The notes under the pieces: generated by a model | What the model saw: only the letters and a program-made list of their open reading frames with translations | Told to the model about the DNA's origin: nothing | Database searches by the model: none | In this document: piece by piece, positions 26,447 through 37,211 of the stretch | How positions within the stretch are numbered: the stretch's first letter is position 1 | How the letters are laid out: every line of letters starts with the position of its first letter | Translations under genes and position numbers: made by a program | Assembly (NCBI GenBank): GCA_002255955.1 | Contig: NKIM01000042.1 | Coordinates: 1 to 38,033 of the forward strand | DNA from: Burkholderiales bacterium PBB2 | GTDB lineage: Bacteria > Pseudomonadota > Gammaproteobacteria > Burkholderiales > Burkholderiaceae_C | Length of the DNA stretch: 38,033 bases | Direction of reading: 5' to 3'

Positions 26447-28231
26447 ATGAAGCTGATCGCCTCGCTGGGCATCACCCAGCGCCTCTACCTTGTGTCTGCC
26501 GTGGTGTGCGGCAGCCTGGCGGCGGTGACGGTGTATGCCTGGTCCAATCTGGGTTCGGTCACGGCCACCGCCCTGCAAACCGAAACCGTGCGCGTGCCCC
26601 AGCTGTCGCGCATGAGCCAGATGGAGCTCAATATGACGCGCGCCTCCTTGGAGCTGCGGCATGCCATCCTGGCGCGCACCCCCGAGGAGCAGGCCAAAGC
26701 CCTGTCGGAGATCAAGGCCCGTCGCCAGCTGATCCAGGAAGAGCTGGACGGCTTCGAAAAGCACCTCAGCACCGACAAGGGCCGGCAGATGTTTGCCGGT
26801 TTGCCGGGCAAGCTGCAGAGCTTCTGGCAGACCGCCGAGCAAGACATCCGCATGCTCGAAGCAGGCCAGAAGGCCGAGGCCTTTGCCCATCTGGCCGACC
26901 AGACCGTGCCCAAGCGCAACGAGGTGCTGGCCGTGCTGGAGCCCTTGGTCCACTACCAAACCGATTTGCTGGTGCACGACCTGCAAAGCGTCGAGACCCG
27001 CACCGCCCAAATTGAGCGCGGACTGGAAGCCCTGGTCATCGGCTGCATCCTGCTGCTGCTGAGCTCCACCTTCCTGATCGGCCGGGCCCTGCGGCAGCGT
27101 GTCGGCTTGGCGCGCACGGTGGCCGAGCGGGTGCGCGATGGCGACCTGACTCCGCTCGCCGACGACACGCGGCGCGATGAGTTCAGCCCCCTGCTGCAGG
27201 CCCTGCAGCAGATGCAATCGGGCCTGTCGGACCTGGTCACGCAGGTGCGCGGCAGTTCCGAATGCGTGGCCACGGCCAGCAGCGAGATTGCACAGGGCAA
27301 TCTGGAGCTGTCCAGCCGCACCGAAGAACAAGCCAGCGCGCTGCAACAGACGGCGGCCTCAATGGAACAGCTGGGCGCCACCGTGCGCCAGAACAGCGAG
27401 AACGCCCAACAGGCCAATCAGCTGGCCCAAGGTGCCAGCCAGGTCGCCATCAAGGGCGGCCATGTGGTGGGCCAGGTGGTCAGCACCATGCGCGACATCA
27501 ACGAGGCCTCACAGCGCATCGCCGACATCATCAGCGTGATCGACAGCATTGCATTCCAGACCAACATCCTAGCGCTGAACGCCGCCGTCGAGTCGGCCCG
27601 GGCCGGCGAGCAGGGCCGCGGCTTCGCCGTGGTGGCCAGCGAGGTGCGCCATCTGGCGCAGCGCAGCGCCGAGGCGGCCAAGGAGATCAAGAGCCTGATC
27701 ACCGCCAGCGTCGAGCGGGTGGAAAAAGGCTCGCTGCTGGTGGACGAAGCCGGTGCCACCATGGACGAGGTGGTGCGCGCCATCCAGCGTGTGACCGACA
27801 TCATGGGCGAAATCAGCGCCGCCAGCGTGGAGCAGAACACCGGCATGAGCCAGATCAGCGACGCCGTCACGCAGATGGACCAGACCACCCAGCAGAACGC
27901 CGCCCTGGTCGAGGAAAGTGCGGCCGCGGCTGACAGCCTGCGCTCGCAAGCGGCCGGTCTGGTGCAATCGGTGGCCGTGTTCCGCCTGTGCAACCAGGCA
28001 CAGAACCCGGCAGCGGCCGAGTTCAAGGCCGTGGCCCACAAGCGCAAGTTCCAGCCCGCGGCGGCCGCCAACGCCGGCTGGGCCGGTCAGGAACGCCGCA
28101 GCGCCGAGCGCGCGCAGAACGTGGTCCGGCCCGAATTCAAGGCCTCGGCTGCCCCCATGGCCGCGCCCCTGGCTCAGGCCAGCAAGCCAGCCGCCACCGG
28201 CACCCACGACGCGCAGTGGGAGAGCTTCTGA
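26447..28231 (+). CDS. Methyl-accepting chemotaxis protein
   Basis: 594 residues. Transmembrane helix 1 (about 13-32), a periplasmic four-helix-bundle-type sensor (about 33-190), helix 2 (about 193-213), HAMP (about 214-266) and a signalling coiled coil. The conserved hairpin tip is [20 protein letters not shown] (365-384), then [20 protein letters not shown]. The tail is long and Ala/Pro/Lys-rich (about 520-589) and ends in QWESF (590-594), which fits the xWxxF pentapeptide that tethers CheR and CheB, so adaptation by methylation is expected. GGAG about seven bases upstream supports the start. The ligand is unknown. Confidence 0.94.
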   Translation: MKLIASLGITQRLYLVSAVVCGSLAAVTVYAWSNLGSVTATALQTETVRVPQLSRMSQMELNMTRASLELRHAILARTPEEQAKALSEIKARRQLIQEELDGFEKHLSTDKGRQMFAGLPGKLQSFWQTAEQDIRMLEAGQKAEAFAHLADQTVPKRNEVLAVLEPLVHYQTDLLVHDLQSVETRTAQIERGLEALVIGCILLLLSSTFLIGRALRQRVGLARTVAERVRDGDLTPLADDTRRDEFSPLLQALQQMQSGLSDLVTQVRGSSECVATASSEIAQGNLELSSRTEEQASALQQTAASMEQLGATVRQNSENAQQANQLAQGASQVAIKGGHVVGQVVSTMRDINEASQRIADIISVIDSIAFQTNILALNAAVESARAGEQGRGFAVVASEVRHLAQRSAEAAKEIKSLITASVERVEKGSLLVDEAGATMDEVVRAIQRVTDIMGEISAASVEQNTGMSQISDAVTQMDQTTQQNAALVEESAAAADSLRSQAAGLVQSVAVFRLCNQAQNPAAAEFKAVAHKRKFQPAAAANAGWAGQERRSAERAQNVVRPEFKASAAPMAAPLAQASKPAATGTHDAQWESF

Positions 28232-28232
28232 G

Positions 28233-28250
28233 GCCGCACGGGGGTGCGGC
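28233..28250. terminator. Hairpin between convergent MCP and priA ends
   Basis: GCCGCAC, loop GGGG, GTGCGGC: a perfect seven-base stem that fills the 19-base gap between the two stop codons. No T-run follows on either strand; it may act in both directions with help from Rho. Confidence 0.4.
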
Positions 28251-30374
<2,124 letters not shown>

Positions 30375-30470
30375 GGCGCCGGTGCCGAAGCGGTCGCTCC
30401 TGCGAGTTTGAATGAGCTTTGAAGCCTAAGTGCATGATTTGAAAGGGCTCAGAAAACAATGCACCAAAAC

Positions 30471-30492
30471 TGTGGATAACTTTGTGGGGAAC
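30471..30492. promoter_or_regulatory. DnaA-box-like direct repeat upstream of priA
   Basis: TGTGGATAAC (30471-30480) contains the exact complement of the DnaA box TTATCCACA. TGTGGGGAAC follows at 30483-30492, twelve bases (about one helix turn) later, with two differences. A third related word, TGGGGATAA (eight of nine), lies at 30660-30668. DnaA-dependent control of priA or an origin-related role is possible; neither is proven. Confidence 0.45.
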
Positions 30493-30642
30493 GTTCGAAG
30501 AAGCCGGCCGAGCCCGCTTTGTCACCCAGCGTACCGATCCCAGACCATTCACGGGCTAGCGGCGCGGACTTGTTATGAATCAAGCACTTAGCCTTCAACC
30601 GGGAAAACACGGAGCTGCAGCGCAGCATGAAACCAGGGCCTG

Positions 30643-30660
30643 TCCCGCTTCGGGATTTTT
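30643..30660 (+). terminator. Plus-strand intrinsic terminator candidate
   Basis: TCCCG, loop CTT, CGGGA, followed directly by TTTTT. The orientation is opposite to both neighbouring genes, so it would end a plus-strand transcript that starts within 30.4-30.6 kb, possibly a small RNA. Confidence 0.4.
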
Positions 30661-30714
30661 GGGGATAAGTCTCTACCCTGAGTGCTTACTTCACGTTTCG
30701 TGGCCGTGTGTTTT

Positions 30715-30740
30715 GGCCCGGCCGGCTGGGCGGCCGGGCC
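30715..30740. other. Strong GC hairpin immediately after hemE
   Basis: GGCCCGGCCG, loop GCTGGG, CGGCCGGGCC: a perfect ten-base stem, ten bases after the hemE stop on the minus strand. On that strand it is followed by As, not Ts, so it is not a classical intrinsic terminator. It could protect the hemE mRNA 3' end. Confidence 0.45.
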
Positions 30741-30750
30741 CGCAATCGGC

Positions 30751-31842
30751 TCAGCGGCCGCTGCGCAGACGACGCGAATGGGCATGCACCTCGTCCACCA
30801 GGGCGGTGACATGCTCGGGCGGGGTGTGCTGGCTGATGCCATGTCCCAGATTGAACACATGGCCGTCCCAGCCACCGTCGGCGCGCTGCGGATTGCCGAA
30901 GCTGTCCAGCACCGAACGGACCTGCTCGCGAATGGCATCCGGCGGCGCGAACAAGACATTCGGGTCGAGATTGCCTTGCAGGGCGACCCGGCTGCCGACT
31001 TGAGCGCGGGCGCGGCCGAGGTTGGCCGTCCAGTCCAGGCCCACCACATCGGCGCCGGCATCGGCAATCTCATCCAGCCAGAGCGCGCCGCCCTTGGTGA
31101 ACAGGATACGCGGGATGCGCTGGCCTTCATGCTCGGTCTTGACCTGGGCCAGCACGCGGCGCGAGTACTCCAGGCTGAAGCGCTGGAACATGCCGTCGGC
31201 CAGCACGCCACCCCAACTGTCGAACAGCATCACGGCCTGGGCGCCGGCTTCGATCTGGGCGTTCAGGTACTGAGCCACGGCATCGGCATTGACCTGCAGG
31301 ATGCGGTGCATCAGGTCGGGGCGGGCGTACATCAGGCTCTTGACCTGGCGGTAGTCGTCCGAGCCGCCGCCTTCGACCATATAGCAGGCCAGGGTCCAGG
31401 GGCTGCCGGAGAAACCGATCAGGGGCACGCGGCCGTTCAAGGCCTTGCGGATGGAGCTGACCGCGTCAAAGACATAGCGAAGCCTGTCCATGTCCGGCAC
31501 GGCCAGGGCGGCCACGGCGGCCTCGTCACGCACGACCTGGGCAAACTTCGGGCCCTCGCCGATGGCAAAGGACAGGCCCAGGCCCATGGCATCGGGCACG
31601 GTCAGGATGTCGCTGAACAGAATGGCTGCATCGAGCTGGTAGCGCTCCAGCGGCTGCAGGGTCACCTCGGTCGCATAGTCCGTGTTGGTGGCCAGACCCA
31701 TGAAGCTACCGGCCTTGGCCCGCGTGTCGCGGTACTCCGGCAGGTAGCGGCCGGCCTGACGCATCAGCCAGACAGGGGTGTAGTCAGTGGGCTGGCGCAG
31801 GCAGGCGCGCAGGAAGGTGTCGTTTTGCAGAGGTGCATTCAT
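30751..31842 (-). CDS. hemE: Uroporphyrinogen decarboxylase
   Basis: 363 residues, the normal length. The substrate-binding N-terminal phrase [16 protein letters not shown] is present, as are [14 protein letters not shown] (with the catalytic Asp), [16 protein letters not shown] and the C-terminal [15 protein letters not shown]. The enzyme removes four carboxyl groups from uroporphyrinogen III to give coproporphyrinogen III in haem synthesis, in the cytoplasm. The start [10 protein letters not shown] at 31842 is chosen by family length. GATAAT (31854-31849 on the minus strand) lies only six bases upstream, so the mRNA may be leaderless. priA follows in the same direction but after a long gap. 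Confidence 0.97.
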   Translation of the reverse strand: MNAPLQNDTFLRACLRQPTDYTPVWLMRQAGRYLPEYRDTRAKAGSFMGLATNTDYATEVTLQPLERYQLDAAILFSDILTVPDAMGLGLSFAIGEGPKFAQVVRDEAAVAALAVPDMDRLRYVFDAVSSIRKALNGRVPLIGFSGSPWTLACYMVEGGGSDDYRQVKSLMYARPDLMHRILQVNADAVAQYLNAQIEAGAQAVMLFDSWGGVLADGMFQRFSLEYSRRVLAQVKTEHEGQRIPRILFTKGGALWLDEIADAGADVVGLDWTANLGRARAQVGSRVALQGNLDPNVLFAPPDAIREQVRSVLDSFGNPQRADGGWDGHVFNLGHGISQHTPPEHVTALVDEVHAHSRRLRSGR

Positions 31843-32006
31843 GCGCGGATTATCCGATGCCGCGAACGTTCTGCCTCGCCCCAATGCAAGCCTTGCGCAG
31901 CAAGCCCGTCACCGCACGCTGCGATACTGGGGCGGCACTTGATTTCGCAGAGCGGGCCGCCACCTGAAGCGCTGCCCCTTGAACGATTCCACACCGGAGG
32001 ATTTCC

Positions 32007-32642
32007 ATGTCGGCCATCTCGAAGACCTCACGCAACACCCGCAGCGCCCTCACCGCCGCTGCGGCACTCGCCCTGACGCTCTCGCTCAGCGGCTGCGGCT
32101 ACAACGAATTCCAGACCCTGGACGAGCAGGTCAATGCCAACTGGGCCGAGGTGTTGAGCCAGTACCAGCGCCGGGCCGACCTGATCCCCAACATCGTCAA
32201 CACCGTCAAGGGCGAAGCCAACTTCGAGCAAGAGACGCTCACCAAGGTGATCGAGGCGCGCGCCAAGGCCACCAGCATCCAGGTCACACCGGAGCTGGCC
32301 AAGGATCCGGAGGCGCTGAAGAAGTTCCAGGCCGCCCAGGGCGAGGTGTCGAGCGCGCTGTCTCGCCTGCTGGTCGTCAGCGAGAACTACCCCAACCTCA
32401 AAGCCAACCAGGGCTTCCAGGATCTGCGCGTGCAGCTGGAAGGCACCGAGAACCGCATCACCGTGGCGCGCAACCGTTACATCAAGTCGGTGGCCGACTA
32501 CAACGTGCACACCCGCCAGTTCCCCAACAACCTGACCGCCAAGGTGTTTGGTTATGAGGTCAAGCCCAACTTCGCGGTGCAGAACGAGGCGGCGATCAGC
32601 AACGCCCCGGCCGTGAGCTTCGACAAACCGGCGTCCAAGTAG
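32007..32642 (+). CDS. lemA: LemA family lipoprotein
   Basis: 211 residues. A lipoprotein signal (ALALTLSLSGC, lipid Cys at about residue 30) precedes the LemA helical domain: LDEQVNANWAEVLSQYQRRA, DLIPNIVNTVKG, VSENYPNLKANQGFQDLRVQ, ENRITVARNRYIKSVADYN and FPNNLTAKVFGY. LemA proteins are envelope proteins commonly encoded with TPM-domain proteins, as here; their molecular role is poorly defined. GGAGG about seven bases upstream fixes the start. The next gene begins after seven bases. It is divergent from hemE. Confidence 0.93.
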   Translation: MSAISKTSRNTRSALTAAAALALTLSLSGCGYNEFQTLDEQVNANWAEVLSQYQRRADLIPNIVNTVKGEANFEQETLTKVIEARAKATSIQVTPELAKDPEALKKFQAAQGEVSSALSRLLVVSENYPNLKANQGFQDLRVQLEGTENRITVARNRYIKSVADYNVHTRQFPNNLTAKVFGYEVKPNFAVQNEAAISNAPAVSFDKPASK

Positions 32643-32649
32643 GCCGGCC

Positions 32650-33621
32650 GTGAGCAAGGCACTGCAGCTGCACCCGCTGCTCCTGCTCGGCGGGCTGCTC
32701 AGCCTGCTGCTGGCACTGGCCGGCGAGCCGGCGCGCGCGCAGGAGCTGCGCCCCGTGCCAGTCCTGACCCAGCAGGTGATCGACCAGACCGGCACGCTCA
32801 GCGCCGCGCAGCGCGAGGCTCTGACGAGCAAGCTGGAGCGCTTCGAGCGCGAGAACGGCTCGCAGCTGGTGATCCTGATCGTGGCCAGCAGCCAGCCCGA
32901 GGACATTGCCGCCTTCGCGCAGCGCGTCGGCGATGCCTGGAAGATCGGCCGCAAGGATGTGGGCGACGGCCTGCTGATCGTGGTGGCCAAGAACGACCGC
33001 AAGGTGCGCATCGAAGTGGCCAAGGCGCTGGAAGGCGCCGTGCCCGATCTGGCCGCACGCCAGATCATCCAGAGCGCCCTCAGCCCCGCCTTCAAGGCCG
33101 GTGACTACGCCGGCGGCTTGAACCAGGCGGTGGATCAGTTGCAGGCACGCATTCGCGGCGAAGCGCTGCCAGCGCCCACGCCGGGTGTGGCGCCAGCTCC
33201 GGCTGCGCCTGGCGACAGCGGCTTTGATTTCGAAGCCCTGGGCGCCCTCTTCTTCATCGGCGTGCCCATCTTGGGCGCCCTTTTGAGCAGCGTCTTCGGG
33301 CGCAAGCTCGGCAGCCTGTTCACCAGCGCGGTGGCGGGCTCGGCCGCCGGCTGGATGGCCTCCAGCGCCTTGATCGGAGGCGTGGTCGGCTTCGTGGCCT
33401 TGATCCTGGTGGGCGTGATGGGTGTGGGCAACTCGAACAACCGCAGCGTGCGGCGGGGTCGCAGTGGGCGGGGTGGCATGAGCGACAGCAGCCCCGTCAT
33501 CTGGGGCGGATCGGCCGGCTCCTGGGGCGGCGGAGGCAGCAGCGACAGCGGCGGTGGCGGCGGTTTCAGTTCAGGCGGTGGCGGCGATTTTGGCGGCGGC
33601 GGCGCCTCGGGGGACTGGTGA
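32650..33621 (+). CDS. TPM-domain membrane protein (YgcG type)
   Basis: 323 residues. A signal peptide (about 1-30) precedes a TPM domain (about 38-170: VIDQTGTLSAAQREALTSKL, GSQLVILIVASSQPEDIAAF, GRKDVGDGLLIVVAKNDRKV). A Pro/Ala linker leads to two hydrophobic segments (about 195-215 and 240-262). The tail is very rich in Gly and Ser (GGGGSSDSGGGGGFSSGGGG) and ends in ASGDW, the usual YgcG ending. It is exported and membrane-held. The start is GTG at 32650, since no ATG fits before the signal peptide. It overlaps the next gene by one base (TGATG). Confidence 0.9.
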   Translation: MSKALQLHPLLLLGGLLSLLLALAGEPARAQELRPVPVLTQQVIDQTGTLSAAQREALTSKLERFERENGSQLVILIVASSQPEDIAAFAQRVGDAWKIGRKDVGDGLLIVVAKNDRKVRIEVAKALEGAVPDLAARQIIQSALSPAFKAGDYAGGLNQAVDQLQARIRGEALPAPTPGVAPAPAAPGDSGFDFEALGALFFIGVPILGALLSSVFGRKLGSLFTSAVAGSAAGWMASSALIGGVVGFVALILVGVMGVGNSNNRSVRRGRSGRGGMSDSSPVIWGGSAGSWGGGGSSDSGGGGGFSSGGGGDFGGGGASGDW

Positions 33622-34157
33622 TGAGCGAAGCGGCTACAGCAAGCAAACGCAAACAGGGCTGGCTGCGCTGGTGGCGCCACCGCTGGATGGACAGCCGGGA
33701 TGCCGAGCGCACCCTGCCCGATGCGGCACTGGCGCGCATCGAGGCCCTGGTGCGCGCCAGCGAGTCCCGCCACCAAGGTCAGATCTGCGTCTGTGTCGAA
33801 GCTGGTCTGCCCACCTCCTATTTGTGGAAAGGGCTGCAGGCGCGTGACCGCGCGATCACCTTGTTCGGCAAGCTGCGGGTCTGGGACACCGAGGCCAACA
33901 ACGGCGTGCTGATCTATCTGCTGCTGGCCGACCGGGCCATCGAGGTGGTGGCCGATCGCGGCCTCAAGCCCTGCGTGAGCCCGCAACAATGGCAAGCCCT
34001 GGTGGGCTCGCTCGGCGAGGCTTTGAAGGCCGGCCAGTTCGAGCCCGGCCTGGCGGCCGCGGTGAACGGTGTGAGTGAGCTGCTCTGTCAGCATTTCCCG
34101 CTGCGGGACGGCGAGACCGCCCGCAGCGAACTGCCCGACGCCGTGCTACGCCTTTGA
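33621..34157 (+). CDS. TPM-domain protein without signal peptide
   Basis: 178 residues from the ATG at 33621, which overlaps the previous stop. A basic, Trp-rich start (KQGWLRWWRHRW) precedes a TPM-like domain (ARIEALVRASESRHQGQICV, AITLFGKLRVWDTEANNGVL, IYLLLADRAIEVVADRGL). There is no signal peptide or membrane helix, so it is probably cytoplasmic or peripherally bound, unlike its exported neighbour. It is the third gene of the LemA/TPM/TPM operon. Its end overlaps the convergent ppk2 gene by 12 bases. Function unknown. Confidence 0.85.
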   Translation: MSEAATASKRKQGWLRWWRHRWMDSRDAERTLPDAALARIEALVRASESRHQGQICVCVEAGLPTSYLWKGLQARDRAITLFGKLRVWDTEANNGVLIYLLLADRAIEVVADRGLKPCVSPQQWQALVGSLGEALKAGQFEPGLAAAVNGVSELLCQHFPLRDGETARSELPDAVLRL

Positions 34158-34985
34158 CCCTTTGCCCGCAGCCGCACCGCCCTGCGTTCGAAGCGGCTTG
34201 AGCCTGCCGCTGAACGTCTCCGTCAGCGGCTTGTGCCCCAGCGGCGGAAATTTGAGCTTGGCCTGGGGCACGCGCACATCCGGCAGCTGATCGAGCAGGT
34301 GGCGGATCAAGGTCAAGCGACCCAGGCGCTGGTCATTGAAATCCACCAGGGTCCAAGGCGCGTACTTCTTGTGTGTGGCCGCCAGCATGCGCTCACGGGC
34401 CTGGCCGTACTCGGCATAGCGGGTGCGCGCCTCCAGGTCGATGGGCGAGAGCTTCCAGCGCTTGAGCGGGTCGGCCAGGCGCTCGGCAAAGCGCAGCTCC
34501 TGCTGCTCCTGGTCCACACAGAGCCAGTACTTGAGCAAAAGGATGCCATCGTCCACCAAGAGCTTCTCGAACACCGGCGCCTGCTGCAAAAAAGCCTCGG
34601 TCTGGGCCGGCGTGCAAAAGCCCATGACGCTCTCCACCCCGGCGCGGTTGTACCAGCTGCGGTCGAACAGCGCGATCTCGCCCGCGGAGGGCAGATACGG
34701 CACATAGCGCTGAAAGTACCAGGCGCCCTGCTCCCGCTCGCTGGGCTTGCCCAGGGCCACGGTGTGGCACTGGCGCGGGTTCAAGGTCTCCGAGATCGCT
34801 GCGATCGTGCCGCCCTTGCCGGCCGTGTCGCGCCCCTCGACCAGCACCACCAGGCGCTTGCCACTGTGCTGCAGCCACTGCGCCATGGCATTGAGCTCCA
34901 GCTGCAGCGGCGCCATGCGCTCGAGGTATTCGGACTTGCTGAGCTTCGATGCGGGCTTGAGCTCTTTTTGCTTGGCCATGGTCAT
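34146..34985 (-). CDS. ppk2: Polyphosphate kinase 2 family protein (second copy)
   Basis: 279 residues from MTMAKQK at 34985 (an ATG at 34979 is equally possible). A PPK2 domain: Walker A EGRDTAGKGGTIAAI, KPSEREQGAWYFQRYVPYLP, Walker B LFDRSWYNRAGVESVMG and lid QEQQELRFAERLADPLKRWK. It uses polyphosphate to phosphorylate nucleotides, probably as class I. It lacks the long N-terminal extension of the copy at 9158-10324 and differs through the lid, so it is an old paralogue rather than a recent duplicate. The C-terminal tail is basic. It is divergent from the small lipoprotein gene. Confidence 0.92.
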   Translation of the reverse strand: MTMAKQKELKPASKLSKSEYLERMAPLQLELNAMAQWLQHSGKRLVVLVEGRDTAGKGGTIAAISETLNPRQCHTVALGKPSEREQGAWYFQRYVPYLPSAGEIALFDRSWYNRAGVESVMGFCTPAQTEAFLQQAPVFEKLLVDDGILLLKYWLCVDQEQQELRFAERLADPLKRWKLSPIDLEARTRYAEYGQARERMLAATHKKYAPWTLVDFNDQRLGRLTLIRHLLDQLPDVRVPQAKLKFPPLGHKPLTETFSGRLKPLRTQGGAAAGKGSKA

Positions 34986-35150
34986 GCGCTCTGTGGTCTT
35001 GGAAGAAGGATCGGAGCTTAACCCTCGCAGCAGGCCGTGTTCTCGCTGCCTGAACTGAATAGGCACAAACAAGGAGCCGAAGTGGGCCCCCGCTATGCCA
35101 GAATCGCGCCGCGCCAATTGCGCTACATAACGTTACAAATCAGGGTTCCC

Positions 35151-35615
35151 ATGAAAGCAAGCTTTATTTCTCTGGCCATCGCTGTGGCCTGCACCGGTTG
35201 CGCCTCGGTGATGAACGACGCCACCCACCCGATGAAGGTGGAAACCAAGGCGGCCAACGGTGAGCTGGTCTCGGGCGCTGAATGCAAGCTGACCAATGAC
35301 TACGGCAGCATCAATGTGAAGTCGGGCGACACGGCGCCGGTGCGCCGCTCCAGCAAAGACTTGGACATCGTCTGCAAGCACCCGACCAACCCGGAAGCCA
35401 CGGCCCGCGCCATCTCGCGCGCCAACGGCGGCATGTACGGCAACATCATTCTGGGCGGCGGCATTGGCGCCCTGATCGACCACAACAAGGGCACGGCCTA
35501 CACCTACCCGACCTGGGTTCAGCTGGTGTTTGGCAAGAGCTCGGTGTTCGACCGCAGCCTCGAAAAAGAAGGCCAGCCGACTCCCGCCATCGACGCCGGC
35601 AGCACCGCACCCTGA
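35151..35615 (+). CDS. Small lipoprotein of unknown function
   Basis: 154 residues. The N-terminus FISLAIAVACTGCASVMND is a lipoprotein signal. The likely lipid Cys is in TGCAS, although the -3 position is an unusual Cys; the earlier AVAC could also serve. The mature part has HPMKVETKAANGELVSGAEC, a glycine-rich hydrophobic stretch (YGNIILGGGIGALIDHNKG) and FGKSSVFDRSLEKEGQPTP. The style recalls small outer-membrane lipoproteins that begin GCASxM, but I cannot name the family. The ATG at 35151 is chosen by the signal peptide. A strong terminator follows at 35640-35665. Confidence 0.82.
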   Translation: MKASFISLAIAVACTGCASVMNDATHPMKVETKAANGELVSGAECKLTNDYGSINVKSGDTAPVRRSSKDLDIVCKHPTNPEATARAISRANGGMYGNIILGGGIGALIDHNKGTAYTYPTWVQLVFGKSSVFDRSLEKEGQPTPAIDAGSTAP

Positions 35616-35639
35616 GTCTTGGCCCGCGGCCACAGCAAG

Positions 35640-35665
35640 AGGCACCTCCGTGAGGTGCCTTTTTT
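35640..35665 (+). terminator. Intrinsic terminator of the lipoprotein gene
   Basis: AGGCACCTC, loop CGT, GAGGTGCCT, followed by TTTTT: a nine-base perfect stem and T-run 25 bases after the stop. A textbook Rho-independent terminator. Confidence 0.92.
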
Positions 35666-35704
35666 ATGTCCTGCCGCCGAGCGCAGCCACTCGGCGCACC
35701 AGCC

Positions 35705-36586
35705 TCAGACCTGCACCAAGGTCTGCATGCCCACCCAGCTCTCACCGGGCGCGAGCTGCACGGGCTGGCGGATCTGGGCCGCTTCGATGCAGAGCATGTG
35801 CTGGTAGCCATCGGCCGGCATGTCCGGCAGCTGGGCGCATTTTTCGGCACCGGGGTTCCAGACCACGGTGTCCTCGAAACCCTGCTGGCGGATCAGCAGC
35901 TGGCGGCTGCGGTTGATCAGCTGTTCCTTGAGGGTCAGGTCTTGCTTGAGCCCGTGGTAGATGCGGTCGAGATCGCCGCCCGGCAGCAAGAGTTCGACCC
36001 GCTGGCGCTTGAGCTCGCCGCCGGCAGCGCTGTCCTCGTACTGCAAGCCGCTCAGGCCTTCAACACTGCTGGAGTCCAGGTCGTGGACACGCAAATAGGT
36101 GTGCAGCGCGCTGGTGAAGTCGAAGGCAGTGTCCCCCTTGTTCTCACAGGCCAGCTCGATCTGCAGCTCGCGGCCGCTGATGCGCACGCTCAGCTCCAGC
36201 TCAAAGGCATGGGGCCAGAACATGCGGCTGGCGGCATCGTCGCTCAGGCGCAGCACGGCCAGCGCGTCATCCGCGCCCTGCTCGGCCGACACCAGCTGCC
36301 AGGGCTTGCTGCGGGCGAAGCCATGGCGCTTGAGCGGGCCGCGAGTGGAGAACTGGGGAAAGATCACCGGCACGCCGCCGCGGATCGCCTCGCCATTGGC
36401 ATACGCCGTCTTGGGCGACACGTAGAGCTGCTCCTCGCCGCCGGCAGGCACCCAGGAGAGCAGGTGCGCGCCGTGCAGCAGCACCGTGGCACGCGCGCCA
36501 TCCGGCGACAAGAGTTCGATCGCATCGAGGCCTTGATGGCGGGTGATGGCAATGGACTTGGGCGACACGGCGTTGATGGCTGTCAT
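35705..36586 (-). CDS. D-hexose-6-phosphate mutarotase (YeaD type)
   Basis: 293 residues from MTAINAVSPKS at 36586. An aldose-1-epimerase-like fold: TVLLHGAHLLSWVPAGGEEQ, LYVSPKTAYANGEAIRGGVP, VIFPQFSTRGPLKRHGFARS, SALHTYLRV and FEDTVVWNPGAEKCAQLPDM. The last phrase contains the VVWNPG signature of the glucose-6-phosphate 1-epimerase subgroup, which interconverts alpha and beta anomers of hexose-6-phosphates. GGAG about nine bases upstream supports the start. It lies downstream of the ATP synthase operon in the same direction but behind a terminator. Confidence 0.92.
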   Translation of the reverse strand: MTAINAVSPKSIAITRHQGLDAIELLSPDGARATVLLHGAHLLSWVPAGGEEQLYVSPKTAYANGEAIRGGVPVIFPQFSTRGPLKRHGFARSKPWQLVSAEQGADDALAVLRLSDDAASRMFWPHAFELELSVRISGRELQIELACENKGDTAFDFTSALHTYLRVHDLDSSSVEGLSGLQYEDSAAGGELKRQRVELLLPGGDLDRIYHGLKQDLTLKEQLINRSRQLLIRQQGFEDTVVWNPGAEKCAQLPDMPADGYQHMLCIEAAQIRQPVQLAPGESWVGMQTLVQV

Positions 36587-36625
36587 GGCGAGGCTCTCCG
36601 CAATGGGGGATAGTGTTCTGATGTT

Positions 36626-36664
36626 TTCAAAAGACAACGCCCGCCTGACTTGCGTCGGCGGGCG
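36626..36664 (-). terminator. Terminator of the ATP synthase operon
   Basis: On the minus strand a stem CGCCCGCC / GGCGGGCG (36664-36657 with 36645-36638, loop of 11) is followed by the T-rich TTGTCTTTT. It lies about 50 bases after the atpC stop and about 50 bases before the mutarotase start. Confidence 0.7.
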
Positions 36665-36714
36665 CTGGGCTCAGGGGCGCTGGCGTGTTGCCTCGCGACC
36701 CTGGCGTGTGCGAA

Positions 36715-37128
36715 TTACTTCTGACGGAACTTGCGCAGCGCCGCGATCTGGGCCGCCATGGCGGCGAACTCGCTTTGCGCGGCGGCAAAGTCGATGTCGC
36801 TCTTGGCGTTCTTCATCGCTTCCTCGGCCAACTTCTTGGCTTCGGTGGCCTTGGCTTCGTCCAGGTCCTTGCCGCGGATGGCGGTGTCGGCCAGCACGGT
36901 CACCGTGCCCGGCTGCACTTCCAGAATGCCGCCAGCGACGAAGACGAACTCTTCGCTGCCATCAGCCTTCTCGATGCGCACGGCACCCGGCTTGATGCGC
37001 GTGATCAGCGGGGTGTGCTTGGGCAGGATGCCCAGCTCACCACCTTCACCCGGCAGCGCGACGAACTTGGCTTCGCCGGAGAAGATCTGCTCTTCGGCGG
37101 AGACCACGTCAACATGAATGGTTGCCAT
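36715..37128 (-). CDS. atpC: F1F0 ATP synthase epsilon subunit
   Basis: 137 residues, the normal length. The N-terminal beta-sandwich begins [20 protein letters not shown] and includes [20 protein letters not shown] and [20 protein letters not shown]. The C-terminal helical hairpin (about 95-135: [20 protein letters not shown]) can inhibit ATP hydrolysis. It forms part of the central stalk with gamma on the cytoplasmic side of the inner membrane. It lies 83 bases after atpD, the usual last position of the operon, and is followed by a terminator. Confidence 0.97.
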   Translation of the reverse strand: MATIHVDVVSAEEQIFSGEAKFVALPGEGGELGILPKHTPLITRIKPGAVRIEKADGSEEFVFVAGGILEVQPGTVTVLADTAIRGKDLDEAKATEAKKLAEEAMKNAKSDIDFAAAQSEFAAMAAQIAALRKFRQK

Positions 37129-37211
37129 GATTTGTATCGTCCTTAGCGTTGAAAAAGAGAGTTAGAGGGAACTGCCGCCGAGGGCTTGAGCCCCGCGGCG
37201 GCGAACTTCCA

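Larger units (their letters stand above)
30375..30750. other. Intergenic region between hemE and priA
   Basis: 376 bases with no credible gene and lower GC than the surroundings. It contains a perfect DnaA-box match, TGTGGATAA (30471-30479), two weaker ones (30483-30491 and 30660-30668), a plus-strand hairpin plus T-run (30643-30660), and a ten-base GC stem just after hemE (30715-30740). The promoter of priA must lie in its left part. Confidence 0.55.

Noticed and set aside
30715-30740. Intrinsic terminator for hemE
   Set aside because: The stem is strong, but on the hemE strand it is followed by As, not Ts. Kept only as a hairpin.
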